A DNA stretch of 64,000 nucleotides from Guadua angustifolia (GCA_036346375.1 CM070501.1:57081326-57145325), one strand, 5' to 3'. Numbered from the stretch's first letter, positions 36,092 to 47,839 are shown. A program made the numbers and translations. The notes: generated by a model not told the origin, from the letters alone.

Positions 36092-36646
36092 CACTACAGG
36101 AATAATCGCTACTATTTTTCGTGTGTGGCGGCGCGGTGGACGGCGTGGTGGTGGCGTGGGCGGTGGACGGCATGGTGACGACACGGGGACGGGCGGCGGC
36201 GTGGGGACGGCGCGGGGACGGACGGCGGTGGCGGAGACGCGTAGCTAGGGCAATTTCGATAGGTCACGGGAGGACTTATGCGCAGCGTAGGCTTGGGCCG
36301 GAAGAGTTTTGGCGAGACGCGTATCCGGCTATTTTCGTCTGCTTGGACCGACGAAAATCGCTGGTCCAACCATGTGTCTCATTTTCGTCGGCTCAGGCCA
36401 ACGAAAATAGCCTCGTCATGCCACGTGTCGTATTTTCGTCGGCACAGACCGACAAAACTAGTCAATAAAAATTTTGGCGCGATGTCTGAACTGTTTTCGT
36501 CGGCCTAGACAATGATACCGACGAAAATAACGATAATTTCGTCGGTTACAATTTGGCCGACGAAAATAATCAATTATTTACGTTGGCCAAAAATAGGCCG
36601 ACGAAAATATTTTGGACCGACGAAAATAGTGTCGATTCCTGTAGTG
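36092..36646. mobile_element. Non-autonomous CACTA element (MITE-like), 555 bp, copy A
   Basis: Termini are CACTACAGGAAT and ATTCCTGTAGTG, perfect 12-bp inverted repeats with further similarity inward to ACTATTTT. A TGG target-site duplication flanks it (36,089-36,091 and 36,647-36,649). The right half contains subterminal motifs TTTTCGTCGG / CCGACGAAAA in both orientations. The left half (36,121-36,245) is a GC-rich GGCGGCG/GGACGG stretch unlike the rest. No transposase. Confidence 0.92.
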
Positions 36647-37114
36647 TGGAGGATACATATGACTAAGCAAACTGTTGCTATTGCTAATTAGTCGGACAAA
36701 GGAAATACAATGGTGCTTAATGCATTGTGGTAGTATATAGAGATCGGATTACAAGGACATGCATTTATATGTGCAAATTAAAGGAAATGGTACATATATA
36801 TATCCTGCATGAATAGACAGATGAGATATATATTTTACTACATGGACATCAATGGACCATGGAGCTAGCAGCTAGCTAGCTGTAGATCATGGAGATCAAT
36901 GGACATCCGCAGTAGTTTAAGCGATCGCTAGCTAGCTGCAGCTGCATGCAACTAACAGTTCCTCCGATCACTCAACATCGACGACCACAGTTTACTCGAA
37001 TATTAGACAAGACAATCGGTACATACAATTTACGGCAACAAAACAACGACAACAAACTGATGATGACTCGCCCGATCGATTTGCATGTCTATCGAAACGT
37101 CGTATCTTGGGAGG

Positions 37115-40100
37115 TTAGGTTAAATCTGCATGCATGAGTGCTAGCTCCGGGCAAGACTGCATCGCGCAAGCAGGGATGTTCTTCGCGTCGACGACCTCGC
37201 CGACACAGCCACCGCCGTTGGCTTTCGCCAGCACCGCCGCGGGTACGGCCGCTGTAACAGTAAGCTGCTGCTGCTGCTGCTGGAGCTGCTTGGCGGCACT
37301 GATCTTGCAGCTTGCCGCCGCATGCCGACCGATGACGGCGTGGGTGTCCGGCACCAGGGGGATGACGGGGAGGTTGTCGCAGGTGCAGACCTCGATCATG
37401 AAACCGTCGGGGTCGTGGAAGAAGAGCTGGTCGACGTAGATGCCGCCCTCCTCCACGCGCCGCTGCACGTACCGGATGGCCATCTCCTTGAGCCGCCGCT
37501 GCACCGCCTCCATGCTTTCGCACTGCACACGCACAAGACAACATGCAATTTACACGTCACGTTCTACATATATGCCGGAGCAGATCTAGGAGAAAAGGTC
37601 ATCGGATCACCGAGATCATTACGAACTTAAACACTAACTTATAACTTGTAATCAAATGATCATATGCTTATATACTAATAAAGAAATCATGAGTGTTGTA
37701 CTAGAAAATGTTGGTGTCGTTTGACCCTGGCCTGTATACTATAGATCTGGCTAGGCCTGTAAATGAGCCGAGCTCTAGCTAGCCTAGCCAAGCTTGAGCT
37801 GAATAAATACTCGAGCCGAACCCGAGTTGGGATTCGTGCCTGGACTTAGCCTTGAATAGGCTTGTGCTGGACTCAAGCAAACTCGGTAACAGTAGACAAT
37901 TCAATATGCAATATTTTTTATAATAAAAAATATTCAAGCTCAAGCTAAGCTCGAACAAGCTTGGTAAGGGTTAACATATAGTAATATTTAACAAGTAAGT
38001 TATAAATTTATTAAGCTCACGAGCTTGATTCGGTGAAGCTCACGAGCTCAAGATAAAGCTTGAGTTCGGCTCGTTTAGAGCTTGGATTGAGCTCGAATCA
38101 AACCTAGAGCGAGCCGAACTCGAGTAGTTTGCATGTCTCAAACTTTTTTTATAGCTTTAGATCCTCCCCTGCATACATGAATGATCAACAACCAGACATC
38201 GAGTACATATATCATTGATAAGAGAGAGAAAGGGGGAGATATTCTATGTATCATCTTTTAAAAACTGCATAAATATTAAAACATGAATAAATAGTAAACG
38301 ATGTTTACTTATCTATTCGTTTAGTTCAAAAATTATATATACATCTTGCTACATATATGTATCCTTGCAACGGTCACATCAGAACACATAACGCACAATC
38401 TATGTATGCACGCGCCTATTGGCTGCCACATTGGTGTGATAACTTATGGATAAGACGAAAGAAAAAAGAAAGAAAAAATGAAAAAAAAATTCTATAGCAC
38501 CAGTAACTTATAGTATCTTTTACAAAAACTAGCCACGTTAGATCTCAAAGCAACTAAATATTTTTCTCTTTTCTCCAATATATATCATATATCTTTATTT
38601 CAAACGAGGTACTATAGATGCTACAAGTAAGTCCATATTGCCATACATTTTTTCCCCAAAGAAGGACACTGACACCATGCATGCAAAAGTGTTTGCTTGT
38701 GCCAGATGCGCATGTGATCCACTTGTCACTGGCCACCGCATGCATGCGTCAATCGTGTCGCATTCCATCGACAGGCCGGGAGAGGAACTAATGCATGCAT
38801 GCATGCATTGCCCTTTTCCAGTGCATGTGCATGCAGACAAAAAAAAAAGCTCCAATTTAGCTTCCTGACGTGGCTTTTTTTTTGGAGGTGAACGATTTGG
38901 ATTGTGTACATTCAGATGATTACATATACATTTGAATTTCCAGTGCATGTGCATGCAGACAAAAAAAAAGCTCCAATCTAGCTTCCTGACGTGGCTTTTT
39001 TTTAGGTGAACGATTTGGATTGTGTACATTCAGATGATTGTGTCATGGCCCACTTTGTTTGTTAGGACTCTCTCGCTTATCGGCCCTCGTTATTTCTGTT
39101 TCGTTGTTCTCTTATTCTCGGTGTCCTAAGGCTGTGTAGTGTAAGTTTTAACTGTTGTATCTGACTTTAAAGCTTTTTAATTGCATGGCAGAGCTCCTGC
39201 CCCTTCTTTCAAAAAAAAAAGATGATTACATATACATGGGCATATTGTACCAATTATTAATCACATATATTCATGCTGTAGATCGTGGATCGATTGTTAG
39301 TACTATGTACGATGCATCCTGCAGCTGAAGGAACTCGTTGTTGGTGCGTAGGACATTTTTTTTTCCGGTTATGCAGATGCAGGGCAGTATGATCATGAGT
39401 GCCAGCCGTGGCTTTCTTGACCTTTAATTCTAGATCTCCTACGTACAAGAATGTCTTTAAATACTTGAGCTGGCCCAATCATGGATGGAGAGTTGGACAC
39501 ATGCAAGTGCGTGTTTCAGAAATAGTATTCTTCTTGGAAAAGGGTGGCTGAAGAATAGTACTACTCAGTACACCTATTTAATTGGTCCATTGGTGTTTTT
39601 TTTAAAAAAAATGATTGACCAAACATATTACTAGAAGATTAACTGAATCCCCAAACAGATTAAGTACAATCAAAATTCAATAACCAGAATGCAAAGATTA
39701 GCAAAGATCATGCTGTAGAATAATTAAGCAGGGTAGCTTGAACATACGAGCTAGCTAGATCGATCGAGCACACGCATACATTGATCGATGCATGCATCTG
39801 GCCGGATTAATTTCATGTCAATTATGCATGGGTAAAACTGAACGTACCGTGAAGGAGATGTGGTTGTCCTTGGGATTGATCTCCGTCTTCTTGGGCGGCA
39901 TTCTCTCCGGGTCCTCCGCCTGCAGCAGATGGATGCCGATGCCATAGTTGAACAGCCTGAAATATATTATTCAGATGAGTTTCGTTTTCGTTTTCCAATT
40001 ACCGTCATCAGAACATGTACACAATGCAGTACCAAGACTGAACAATCGAGAGAGAGAGAGAGAGATGTATATATATGCACGTACCATGCGCCGTCGAAGT

Positions 40101-40260
40101 CGAATGAGCCTGGGCGGCGGATGGGGATGAAGCCGAGGACGTTGCGGTAGAAGTTGAGCGAGTTCTCCAGCGACCGGCACACCACGGAGATGTGGTTCAG
40201 CGACGCCAGCGGCAGCACCCCGCCGACCTGCGCCGGCTTCACGCCCGTCGTGTTCACCAT
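37115..40260 (-). CDS. Glyoxalase-fold (VOC superfamily) protein, GLYI4-like, copy A, intact
   Basis: Three exons on the minus strand: 40,260-40,085, 39,956-39,848 and 37,522-37,115, with GT-AG introns of 128 and 2,325 nt and consistent phases. The product is 230 aa. The single VOC domain covers about residues 17-145, in the order LNHISVVCRS (His23), WLFNYGIGIHLLQ (59-71), NPKDNHISF (His91) and FFHDPDGFMIEV (Glu139). His23, His91 and Glu139 are the likely metal-site positions. The tail holds a Gln run and ends ...LALMHADLT. From memory it resembles plant lactoylglutathione-lyase-like proteins of the Arabidopsis GLYI4 (At1g15380) group; substrate specificity is not shown here. An in-frame ATG at 40,308 exists, but a TATA run at 40,337-40,347 puts the likely transcription start near it, so 40,260 is preferred. 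Confidence 0.88.
37735..38125. repeat. AGCTCGAG-rich dispersed repeat in VOC intron 2, copy A
   Basis: Repeated words GAGCTCGA, AAGCTTGAG and GAGCCGAA occur in both orientations over about 390 bp. This is a repeat-derived stretch; the counterpart in copy B lies at about 54,470-54,850. Confidence 0.6.
38812..39039 (+). repeat. ~122-bp direct duplication in VOC intron 2, copy A
   Basis: The unit starting 'ccagtgcatgtgcatgcag' (38,818) and ending 'cattcagatgatt' repeats immediately at 38,940. The two units differ mainly in A and T run lengths. Confidence 0.85.
39040..39219 (+). mobile_element. 5'-truncated LINE 3' end with poly(A), copy A
   Basis: About 180 bp ending in 'cttctttc' plus an A run, flanked by AGATGATT on both sides (39,032-39,039 and 39,220-39,227). 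Poly(A) plus a target duplication is the signature of target-primed reverse transcription. The sequence before the A run ('ttgcatggcagagctcctgcc') resembles grass LINE 3' ends. Confidence 0.8.
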
Positions 40261-40336
40261 CTTAGATATTCTTCTCTCCGACGACGACCGGACCGACCAA
40301 CCACTCAACGTGCACGGTACTGGCAGCTAGCTCTCG

Positions 40337-40347
40337 ATATATATATA
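40337..40347 (-). promoter_or_regulatory. TATA box of VOC gene, copy A
   Basis: An alternating TATATATATA run lies 77-87 nt upstream of the chosen start codon at 40,260. This spacing predicts a transcription start near 40,305-40,315 and a ~50-nt 5' UTR, favouring the inner ATG. Confidence 0.5.
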
Positions 40348-40693
40348 GCTACAAGCCAACGGCCGATCGAGTCAGCACGTACGCCGATGATGGGTCGGAA
40401 CAGACGTGGCAATACAGAAGATCGAGCTGAGGATGAGCTGTCTTGATGGAGATGGCCGGCCGGGGAGTGATCAGCAAGCACCGACGCGCTGACGGCTACG
40501 TGAGCGCGCTTGCGCTTGCACAGCGACGCCGCGCCGGACGGACGCGAGGGAGAAAAGACGGGAAACAGTACGAGCGCGTCCTATCGTACGTACGTCGTAC
40601 GTGACGGAGCGATGGGCGCTACGCTTTTTGTGGCTGCGGCTCTGCTCTCCGATGCGAGACTGCGAGGAGCTAGCTAGGCTATATAGACTAGAT

Positions 40694-40698
<5 letters not shown>

Positions 40699-40728
<30 letters not shown>
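40699..40728. repeat. (AG)15 microsatellite upstream of VOC gene, copy A
   Basis: Thirty nt of AG, read as CT on the gene's strand, about 440 nt upstream of its start codon. Confidence 0.95.
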
Positions 40729-40731
<3 letters not shown>

Positions 40732-40891
40732 CAGCGCGTTTAATTCGCTCGTTCATCTCATCCGCATATACGCGCGTTACTAGTGCTTCTGCTCTCTCCA
40801 TGTGTTAATTTACAAGTGGGCGTTGTTTTGGCAGATATATATGGCAACGTATCGCATGCATTGTGTCTTTTAGATGTCTACATCGTACTGT

Positions 40892-41142
40892 CCAACTAAC
40901 AAAAATCACAAAAAATTCTGAAAAAAATTGTAGATGTACTTCATAGATTGCCCTACCTATGTATGAAATTTCAAGATCAAATTCATTATATATCGAGAGT
41001 TACAAAAAAGAGAAAATTCTGACAAGTTTAATAACTCTTGATATATAATGAATTTGAACCTACAATTTTATACATAGGTAGAACAATCTATGAAGTGCAT
41101 CTACAATTTTTTTCAGAATTTTTCGTGACTTTTGTTAGTTGG
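40892..41142. mobile_element. Fold-back MITE, 251 bp, copy A
   Basis: Starts CCAACTAACAAAAATCAC and ends GTGACTTTTGTTAGTTGG. Arms of about 110 bp pair almost throughout, for example 'ttcattatatatcgagagtt' with 'aactcttgatatataatgaa'. The loop is short and there is no coding capacity. Confidence 0.8.
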
Positions 41143-42312
41143 TGTGCAATGTAAATATCTGAAGGCCTCGTGCAATGTGATATGTTGCCGATATATATAG
41201 TCCAAGGTTAGTGCTCTTTGCAAATAATTTTTTTTCGTAAATTGAGTTTTCGTTACATCGTACGGCCATATGGCTAGTATTATCATACGAAAAGGTATTA
41301 TGCACTCCCCTTGCATGTTTCGCAAGTAACATACGCTTGTCTAATTGATTTATGAGAGGTGTTTTCATGCTTTTCGTTTTGTCAGTTGCATAAATATTTA
41401 AGTATGGATGAATGGTAGATGGTGATTATTTACTCTTTCGCTTTTTTTAAGATTTGTGTAATTTGTATTTAGGTAAAAGCATTGAAGCACTGCTCTTTAT
41501 TTATTAGTTTATTAGGATGTGTGTTTGTTTAACAGTGTTATTGTCCATATGAGGAATCAAGTGTACGTAGTTACTGAAATACCTCTACTCCCTTGCTATA
41601 TATAGTATGTAGTTCAGTTGAGGCTTGTACGATCGAATTGATATTACAAACTATTTCTTAGATGCAGTTCCAAACAAATATTACGAAACTGAGATCGAGA
41701 TCGATCGTAGTACTTTGTAACAAAATAATTACCTCCATATCTCGTTACAACATATTATAATCATGTGCCAACATATACTTGTATTAAAAGATGCAAGGAG
41801 CAGAGGTGTATAGTTCATGCGAGACCGTGTTGATCTCAGAGGGAGCGTGTATAGATCATCGTTAGTCTGTACTCACGACTCGCGTACCTCGGCTCAACAT
41901 GCCACGTTCGATCGCTCTACTGTCCCTTAATGCGCGCCTTGCTTACTGGATCGATCATGACAGCGAACGTTTTCCTCGAGGAGCTAGCTATACCATGTAG
42001 GAAGTCTTATACTAGGCTACTAGCTAGTACTTGAAAGTATATATATATATGGAATGACTTGTACCGAACGTTCGAAATTTTCGGATGCATTGCAACATTT
42101 GTTTCCTACACGTGCAATATTTTCTTTTGACAAACAGTGAAATGCGCTACAGAAAATCCTAGTGCATAGCTAGAGAGGCTTGCGGATAAGCAGTCATTTT
42201 AAAGTACTTTTACCTATTTAACTTTTTACCAAGGCTATTCCTATGGAGAGAACAAACCGTACACAATATAGGAAAGTATATACTTGAATTCAAAGATTCT
42301 AAACGAATGTAG
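41143..42312. other. Copy A: intergenic, nothing recognised
   Basis: AT-rich. A segment at about 41,820-41,935 ('gagaccgtgttgatc' ... 'actcacgactcgcgtac') has weak echoes near 47,075-47,095. No gene seen. Confidence 0.35.
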
Positions 42313-43788
42313 TGTTAGAAAAGATACGGGTATAAGAGCAAGGTTTTATATATTATTCTATTTAACAATATAATTGAGAATACATAATTCAAGAACAACC
42401 AAGATGATACTAAGCAATTTTATGTCATCCATTATGTGAATCATGTCTTTTATCACAAGTAGAATTAAATATTGTGCTCTCAGACTTAGGGTTTGAATGA
42501 AGATTAGAATCTTCACCTCAATCACAAATGGGTTAGACTAATTAATTCAACGAATTAGGCCTTAAACCCTTACTACCTTAACATGCACAAGAATTGATTA
42601 TTTAGTTCACTGTTATATGCACCTAAGTACAGAATGTATTCGGGTCTATCAATCTGTTAACCAAATCGGAACTATGTTCTGATCAACAGAGAAATAACAG
42701 TCACAGAAACAATCAGAGATATTTAGTTCTGTTGACAGTAAAGTTCTAACCAAACCTACTTATGTTCTTATCAGCAACAGAAGTATTTCTAGCATGCAAA
42801 GAACAAATCAACATATTAATAAGCTGGCTAGATAAACTATAGAAGTCCAGATCAATCTGCTAGCAATCTCACTAACCGAACAGGCACACAAATTCAAATT
42901 AGTAACAAAACTACTAATTGAATCAGGTTTCAGACTTACTAGCAAGTTGAACAGCTAACCAAGTTAGTGCAATGAAATAACACTAATGAGAAATGTCGAT
43001 CAGACTATGAGCAAACCAGAAAAGGAATAAATTCTTTCTAACAAGTGATCTACCAGTTCAAGGCCTAGTTCATTTCATTAATTGTCATATTCATCAAGTA
43101 ACCCAATGTCATCACAGAGCAACAAGGGGCAACAGAATCAGAAATGAGATTCCCTGAGATACTCATTGAAGAGTAGCACTCGAAGCTACTCATATGAACA
43201 TGACAAGGCATGACTGAAGTTGCTGACCCAGAAAACCAATCGCCATCGCAAGTGCCACAGGAGATATGGCTCGGTTTGCCGATCTGAGTGCCCTTTCACG
43301 ATGCGTGACACACTAGGTGCAAGACTGAGCTTCACACACAGCTAATAAATAGAGAGGAAACCAGCAACCGCACCTACGGATTTGGACCCAATCCTTCCAC
43401 CGGCCGGCGAGGTGCTTGCGTCCGCTCCCAGAATTGCGGTGCCAAGCTAGCCAAGCCAGTAGAGGACTCTGACCAGATCCAACATCCATCGCCAGAGAAG
43501 GAGAAACGGCGCAGCCGTCCCATGCTCTGGAGAGGACTGAGTCCTCTCCCTCTTTTACCTCTCTCGGCCGAAGCCCTAATGGGCCGGACCTTTTGGCCCA
43601 AAGAAAATGGGACAGCCCAAAAGAAAACATCAATTTTCTCAACATTTAGATCACATGCCTTGTTGATTTATATAAAACCAGTACATACGCACAACTAAAC
43701 TATCATCAAAAGGAAAATTTCTAGTTTAAATTTCAATGTTAGCTTGCTTGAACTAGTTAATTAATTAGTAAACTAGTTAAACCTAACA
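42313..43788 (-). mobile_element. Probable solo LTR (Copia-like), copy A
   Basis: The block begins TGTTAG and ends CTAACA, the TG...CA inverted ends of an LTR. On the minus strand its first ~500 nt include a GC-rich leader-like stretch with 'ggcccattagggcttcggcc', followed by a 'tctatttattagc' motif, as in Copia LTRs. I found no clear 5-bp target duplication (TGTAG against TCCTA) and no internal gag-pol. The 110-aa minus-strand frame at 43,313-43,645 lies inside it and is not treated as a gene. Confidence 0.5.
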
Positions 43789-44374
43789 TCCTAAAAATTT
43801 CAAAAATTTTTGTATACAATACATAGGAAAATATATGCGTTTCGGATCATGGTACTCTAAATAATTATACTATATACTGGGTTTTTATCATTTTTCACTA
43901 ATATTTGATTAATCCCTACCGTTACAATCTGAAACTACCAAAACTTGATAGGTGTTGATTTTTTCTTTATTTACTCTAATTAACGTGATAATTTTTTATC
44001 TTTGAGAACGAATTAATCGTGCTGACTTGTGTTTGTTACGAATTAATCGTGCTGACTTGTGTCTGTTTTAACAAGATGACAGATAAGATATCTCGACTTC
44101 TCGAGTTACATCCGGTACTGCGCTGCCAGCCCTTACGTAGGTATATACGTACGTGTATATAGAGACAGCACTTCACCGTCGCATTTCTCCAGGGCCGCGT
44201 CAATCATGGGGGGACTCTGCCATACGTACGTACATATACACCTGTGCGCTCACGAGCTGGTAGCTGCCCCTGCCGGCCCGTAAATTTTGCCTGGCTGACG
44301 TGCATGCTGCCTGCTGCTTCTGCAGCCGCTGTGTGCATGCTGCGGTCAGCCGAACTGTGCGGTACTGTGAGGAG
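43789..44374. other. Copy A: intergenic, upstream of the NAC relic
   Basis: A short direct repeat 'gaattaatcgtgctgacttgtg' (partly) occurs at 44,010 and 44,039. GC-rich near 44,260-44,350, probably the former NAC promoter or 5' UTR. Confidence 0.4.
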
Positions 44375-45762
44375 ATGATGGTCATAGAGCCAGTGGTGGA
44401 TCTAGGATTTTAAGTTAGGGTATACCGAGCTAATACTATAATATACAATTCGGTAAAATCTAATGAACAATTCGGTAAATAACTACAAATATTGTCGAGA
44501 AATTCGATATACGAGTATAAAATAACTAGAAACATGATAATACAAGTATAAATTACAATATAAATAGTCCGAACATTTTAAGTATGAAATATACATAAAA
44601 CAAGCTTACACACCTACAATAGTTCAAAGAATACAATATTACTTCTTGTCCTTCTTGTCTGGCCTCCGCCTTCTAATAGACATGAAACTCTTGATTATAT
44701 CATTTTCATCAACTTAGAAGAAAATATCTCGCTCAATAAATGTTTCCGAAAAAGAGATGCAATGTTTTCGGAAAAGAGATGAAGCAACAGCCACCTTCTT
44801 TGCTTCTCGTTTTGCAATGTTTCCGAAAAAGAGATGAAGCAGTAGCCTTCTTTGTTGCATGTTTCCGAAAAAGAGATGCAATGTCTCCGTTCCTCTTCAT
44901 AATTCAACAACTCTACAAATAAAAAAAAGCAATGCATCAACAAGCAATTCTCTAGTCTCTAGCAAAGTAGCAATTATATTTGTTTTTACTCTATAAATCA
45001 ATTAGCATTCTTACACTCAAATCATATGTAAGATCAATATACACTAATATGACAATCAGAGGAGGTGAATGGTTGCGTGGAAGCTAAAACAAATTTTTAT
45101 TGATTGTCAAATCACCTCTAAACAAAATATAAAAAACTGCTTCGGTTTCAGCAAAAACAGACTGACATATATTAACTAAAACAGTAATTTATGAAGATCC
45201 AATTATTGGATTTATGTGAAATTTTAACTGTAGAAATTAGATTCAATTTCAAAACTAACCCAATAAGAATCAGCTCAATCGGATCTACGGATTTAAAGTT
45301 ATGACCTTCACAAGCTAACTGTTTCGGTTTCAGCAAAAACAGACTGACATATGTTAACTAAAATAGTAATTCTCAAAGATCCAACCGTTGGATTGATGTG
45401 AAATTTTAACTGTAGAAATTATATTCAATTTCAAAACTAAAACAGTAAGAATCAGCTCAATCGGATCTACGGATCTAAAGTTATGACCTTCACAAGCTAA
45501 TTATATAAGATAATGACGGTATTATGAACTGTATTGGGCCGAATCTACAGGGTATGCCGTGGCCTAACCGGCATACCCTGTAGATCCGCCCCTGCATAGA
45601 GCTCACGGCGTTGTAGCTCGGCTTCCGGTTCCACCCCATCGACGAGGAGCTTGTCTGGCACTACCTCAAGGGCAAGATCACCGGCCAGATCAAGTCCGAG
45701 ATCGAGGTTATCCTGGAGATCGACGTCTGCAAGTGCGAGCCGTGGGACCTCCCAGCTCCCAA
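44375..45762 (+). pseudogene. NAC transcription-factor exon 1 split by a hAT element, copy A
   Basis: 45,595-45,762 encodes GFRFHPIDEELVWHYLKGK, then ITGQIKSEIEVI, then CKCEPWDLPAPK. These are subdomains A and B of a NAC DNA-binding domain, of the LKGKITGQIKSE type known from membrane-anchored NTM/NTL-like NACs. The exon ends at CCCAA|GTACTC with intron-like sequence after it. Upstream, ATGATGGTCATAGAGC at 44,375-44,390 is in frame once the hAT and one target duplication are removed. A TAG stop also lies just before the LGFRFHP segment. I see no later NAC subdomains downstream, so this is a dead, partial gene. Confidence 0.82.
44391..45594. mobile_element. Non-autonomous hAT element, 1,204 bp, copy A
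   Basis: Terminal repeats are CAGTGGTGGATCTA (left) and, reverse-complemented, CAGGGGCGGATCTA (right). A perfect 8-bp target duplication CATAGAGC lies at 44,383-44,390 and 45,595-45,602, as expected for hAT. The interior has no transposase. It has a ~185-bp direct duplication beginning 'ttcggtttcagcaaaaac' (about 45,141 and 45,323) and three copies of a 'gtttccgaaaaagagatg' word (44,740-44,880). Confidence 0.92.
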
Positions 45763-47335
45763 GTACTCTTCTGTTCTTCTGATTTTTGGTTTTTTTTTGT
45801 TGACCGCGTCTTTTGTAGTCAAATTTAGGGCTCCTGGCAAGTTTCTAGGGTTTCTTTTGTGGTTTTGGATCTTACTGGAGTAGAGATTGCTAGATATGTA
45901 TGGTATGGTACGAGGGGAGGACTAGAAGAGTATTCATAAGGAGAAGTTCTTGCAGACTTCAAACTGTTGAATTGTATTAGACGAAAAATTCAATAATGGC
46001 TAGAAGCATTTGAGTAGGGCATGTGTTCAACATGATGATTATGCATGAAAGCGTAGGATGTGCAGGTGTTTGATTTGTGTTGGTGATGTGAACTCATGGG
46101 CTACTGTGTCCTTAGATGTATGTAGCAGGAGAGCATGAGCAAACCAACGAGATCCCCTTATATGGCTCTAATTTTTGATGTGGTATCAGTTTTGAAGTGG
46201 TTATGGTATCAGTTTTAATGTGTGCTGGAGGGGTGTCTGTTATATGGTAACAGAAAATTCGGTTTATCGAAAAACCAAATTAACCGAATCGAATTAAATC
46301 ATTTCGGTTTTCAACTCTAGGCTGAAAATTTCGATTATTAATTTTTAAAAACCGAAATATTTTAAAACCAAATAAACCGGAAAAAAACAGATCAAACCGA
46401 ACCCGCCTACCCTAATCACCGGCTAGAGGCGCGACGATTGCCGCGGTAGGCACGCAAAGAAACGAGATCCGGGGGCACTTTTGTAATAAGCTGCAACATG
46501 CATATATGTGTACGCGAGATTCCTTCATCAGTTGTCGTGTGCATGTAGGTGACAAAGGCAGCACGGGAGCTTCTTGCGTTTCCTGCCATGCCATGTTACG
46601 TACATTGCCATGTCGCCAAGCTTCCCATCGACTAGCTACGTACCGGCGGCCGGCACTGACTGCACACCAATGAGTGGTTTGAGAAGTTACAACCCGAAAT
46701 AAACCCCTACCCACGTAGCCAACCACGTACTGCTTACTGCATGTGTCGTCTCTGAATTTCGTGCTACTAGCTATACTCATTGCTAAACTAATTGATACAA
46801 CATAAATACACCACAAGAAGCCACTAGATCAAACCTGCTACATATATACTATATATGATATATATACGATATATATATATAAAGTATATAACTACTTCTT
46901 TACTACTCGAGAGATTAATAGCCTCTAAGCAATGTATGCAGATACGTCGATACACGCGATCGGAGGTACAGTATGAGGAATCGTGTGTACATGCAGGGTG
47001 AATAAGTACTATGACATACTAAGAGCTTTCTAGCATGTACTCGCAATGTTATGCTTCCTTACGTCCTCATTGTCCATGACTCGCGTACGCGGTTACGAGC
47101 GAATAGTTTATTGCAACGGCGGCCGAAACCAATAAATTGTAAATCACATTGATGCTGCCCTAATCTGCACACCAATGAGTGGTTTCGCTTTAGTTACAAC
47201 TTATACCCCTGGTGTTTAGTAGCCCCTAACCACGTACTGCTTACTGCATGTGTCAGTCTCTTGAATTTGCGTATAGCTAGTAGCTACAATGTAGCTATAT
47301 ATACACTCTTGGAAGCCACTTATTACAGCTGCTCT
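45763..47335. other. Copy A: NAC intron-like sequence then intergenic repeats
   Basis: 45,763-45,890 looks like the start of the NAC intron 1. 46,250-46,400 has repeated 'accgaa'/'ttcggt' words. The segment 'gcacaccaatgagtggttt' ... 'cacgtactgcttactgcatg' at 46,660-46,830 recurs at 47,165-47,330 as a direct repeat with 'agaagccact'. No gene recognised. Confidence 0.4.
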
Positions 47336-47339
47336 TATA

Positions 47340-47393
<54 letters not shown>
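47336..47393. repeat. (AT)n microsatellite, copy A
   Basis: About 58 nt of AT with one TT interruption; counterpart at 63,862-63,925. Confidence 0.9.
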
Positions 47394-47396
<3 letters not shown>

Positions 47397-47751
47397 CTAT
47401 ATAGTCTTTTTACCGAGTAATTACTTTATGCCGATTCTCACAACGTATAGGGTATCTCGTGCATGGAGGGTATGTACGTAGTATCACAGTATATAAGATC
47501 ATGTAGGTGGTATATACATTTTTTGAGGTGGTATGTATATTTTTTAGACATACTCCTTTTTTATGTAAGTATATGAAGGTATTTGCAAAATACGCTAAAA
47601 ATTATGGACTCTTTTGCAATTTTTTCATGTGGCTCACATTGGAGTATCTTATAATTGGTGTATGAGTGTACCTAAAGTGATAAAGGAGTATTTCAAGTTC
47701 GCTTAGGTAGTATTTCAAAGGTGGGAGTAACTACACCGAGTAAAAGATATT

Positions 47752-47755
<4 letters not shown>

Positions 47756-47835
<80 letters not shown>
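47756..47835. repeat. (AT)n microsatellite at duplication junction
   Basis: About 80 nt of AT with one TT interruption, immediately before the Helitron-related repeats. Confidence 0.92.
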
Positions 47836-47839
47836 ATCT

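Larger units (their letters stand above)
32572..47495. repeat. Segmental duplication, copy A (~14.9 kb)
   Basis: From 'caagcaatcctttgagg' at 32,572 the sequence is collinear with 49,339 onward. The offset is 16,767 at the start, 16,766 at the CACTA MITE, 16,691 at the VOC start codon, 16,629 at the hAT left end and 16,540 near 47,211. Copy A is therefore longer by steady accumulation of small gaps in copy B. Confidence 0.95.

Noticed and set aside
43313..43645. 110-aa antisense frame with a gene-like GC content
   Set aside because: It lies inside the probable solo LTR, resembles an LTR leader, and is not kept open in copy B.
44378..45762. A functional NAC gene with a large intron in place of the hAT
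   Set aside because: The intervening block has hAT terminal repeats and an 8-bp target duplication rather than GT-AG splice sites. A stop precedes the NAC motif and later subdomains are missing.
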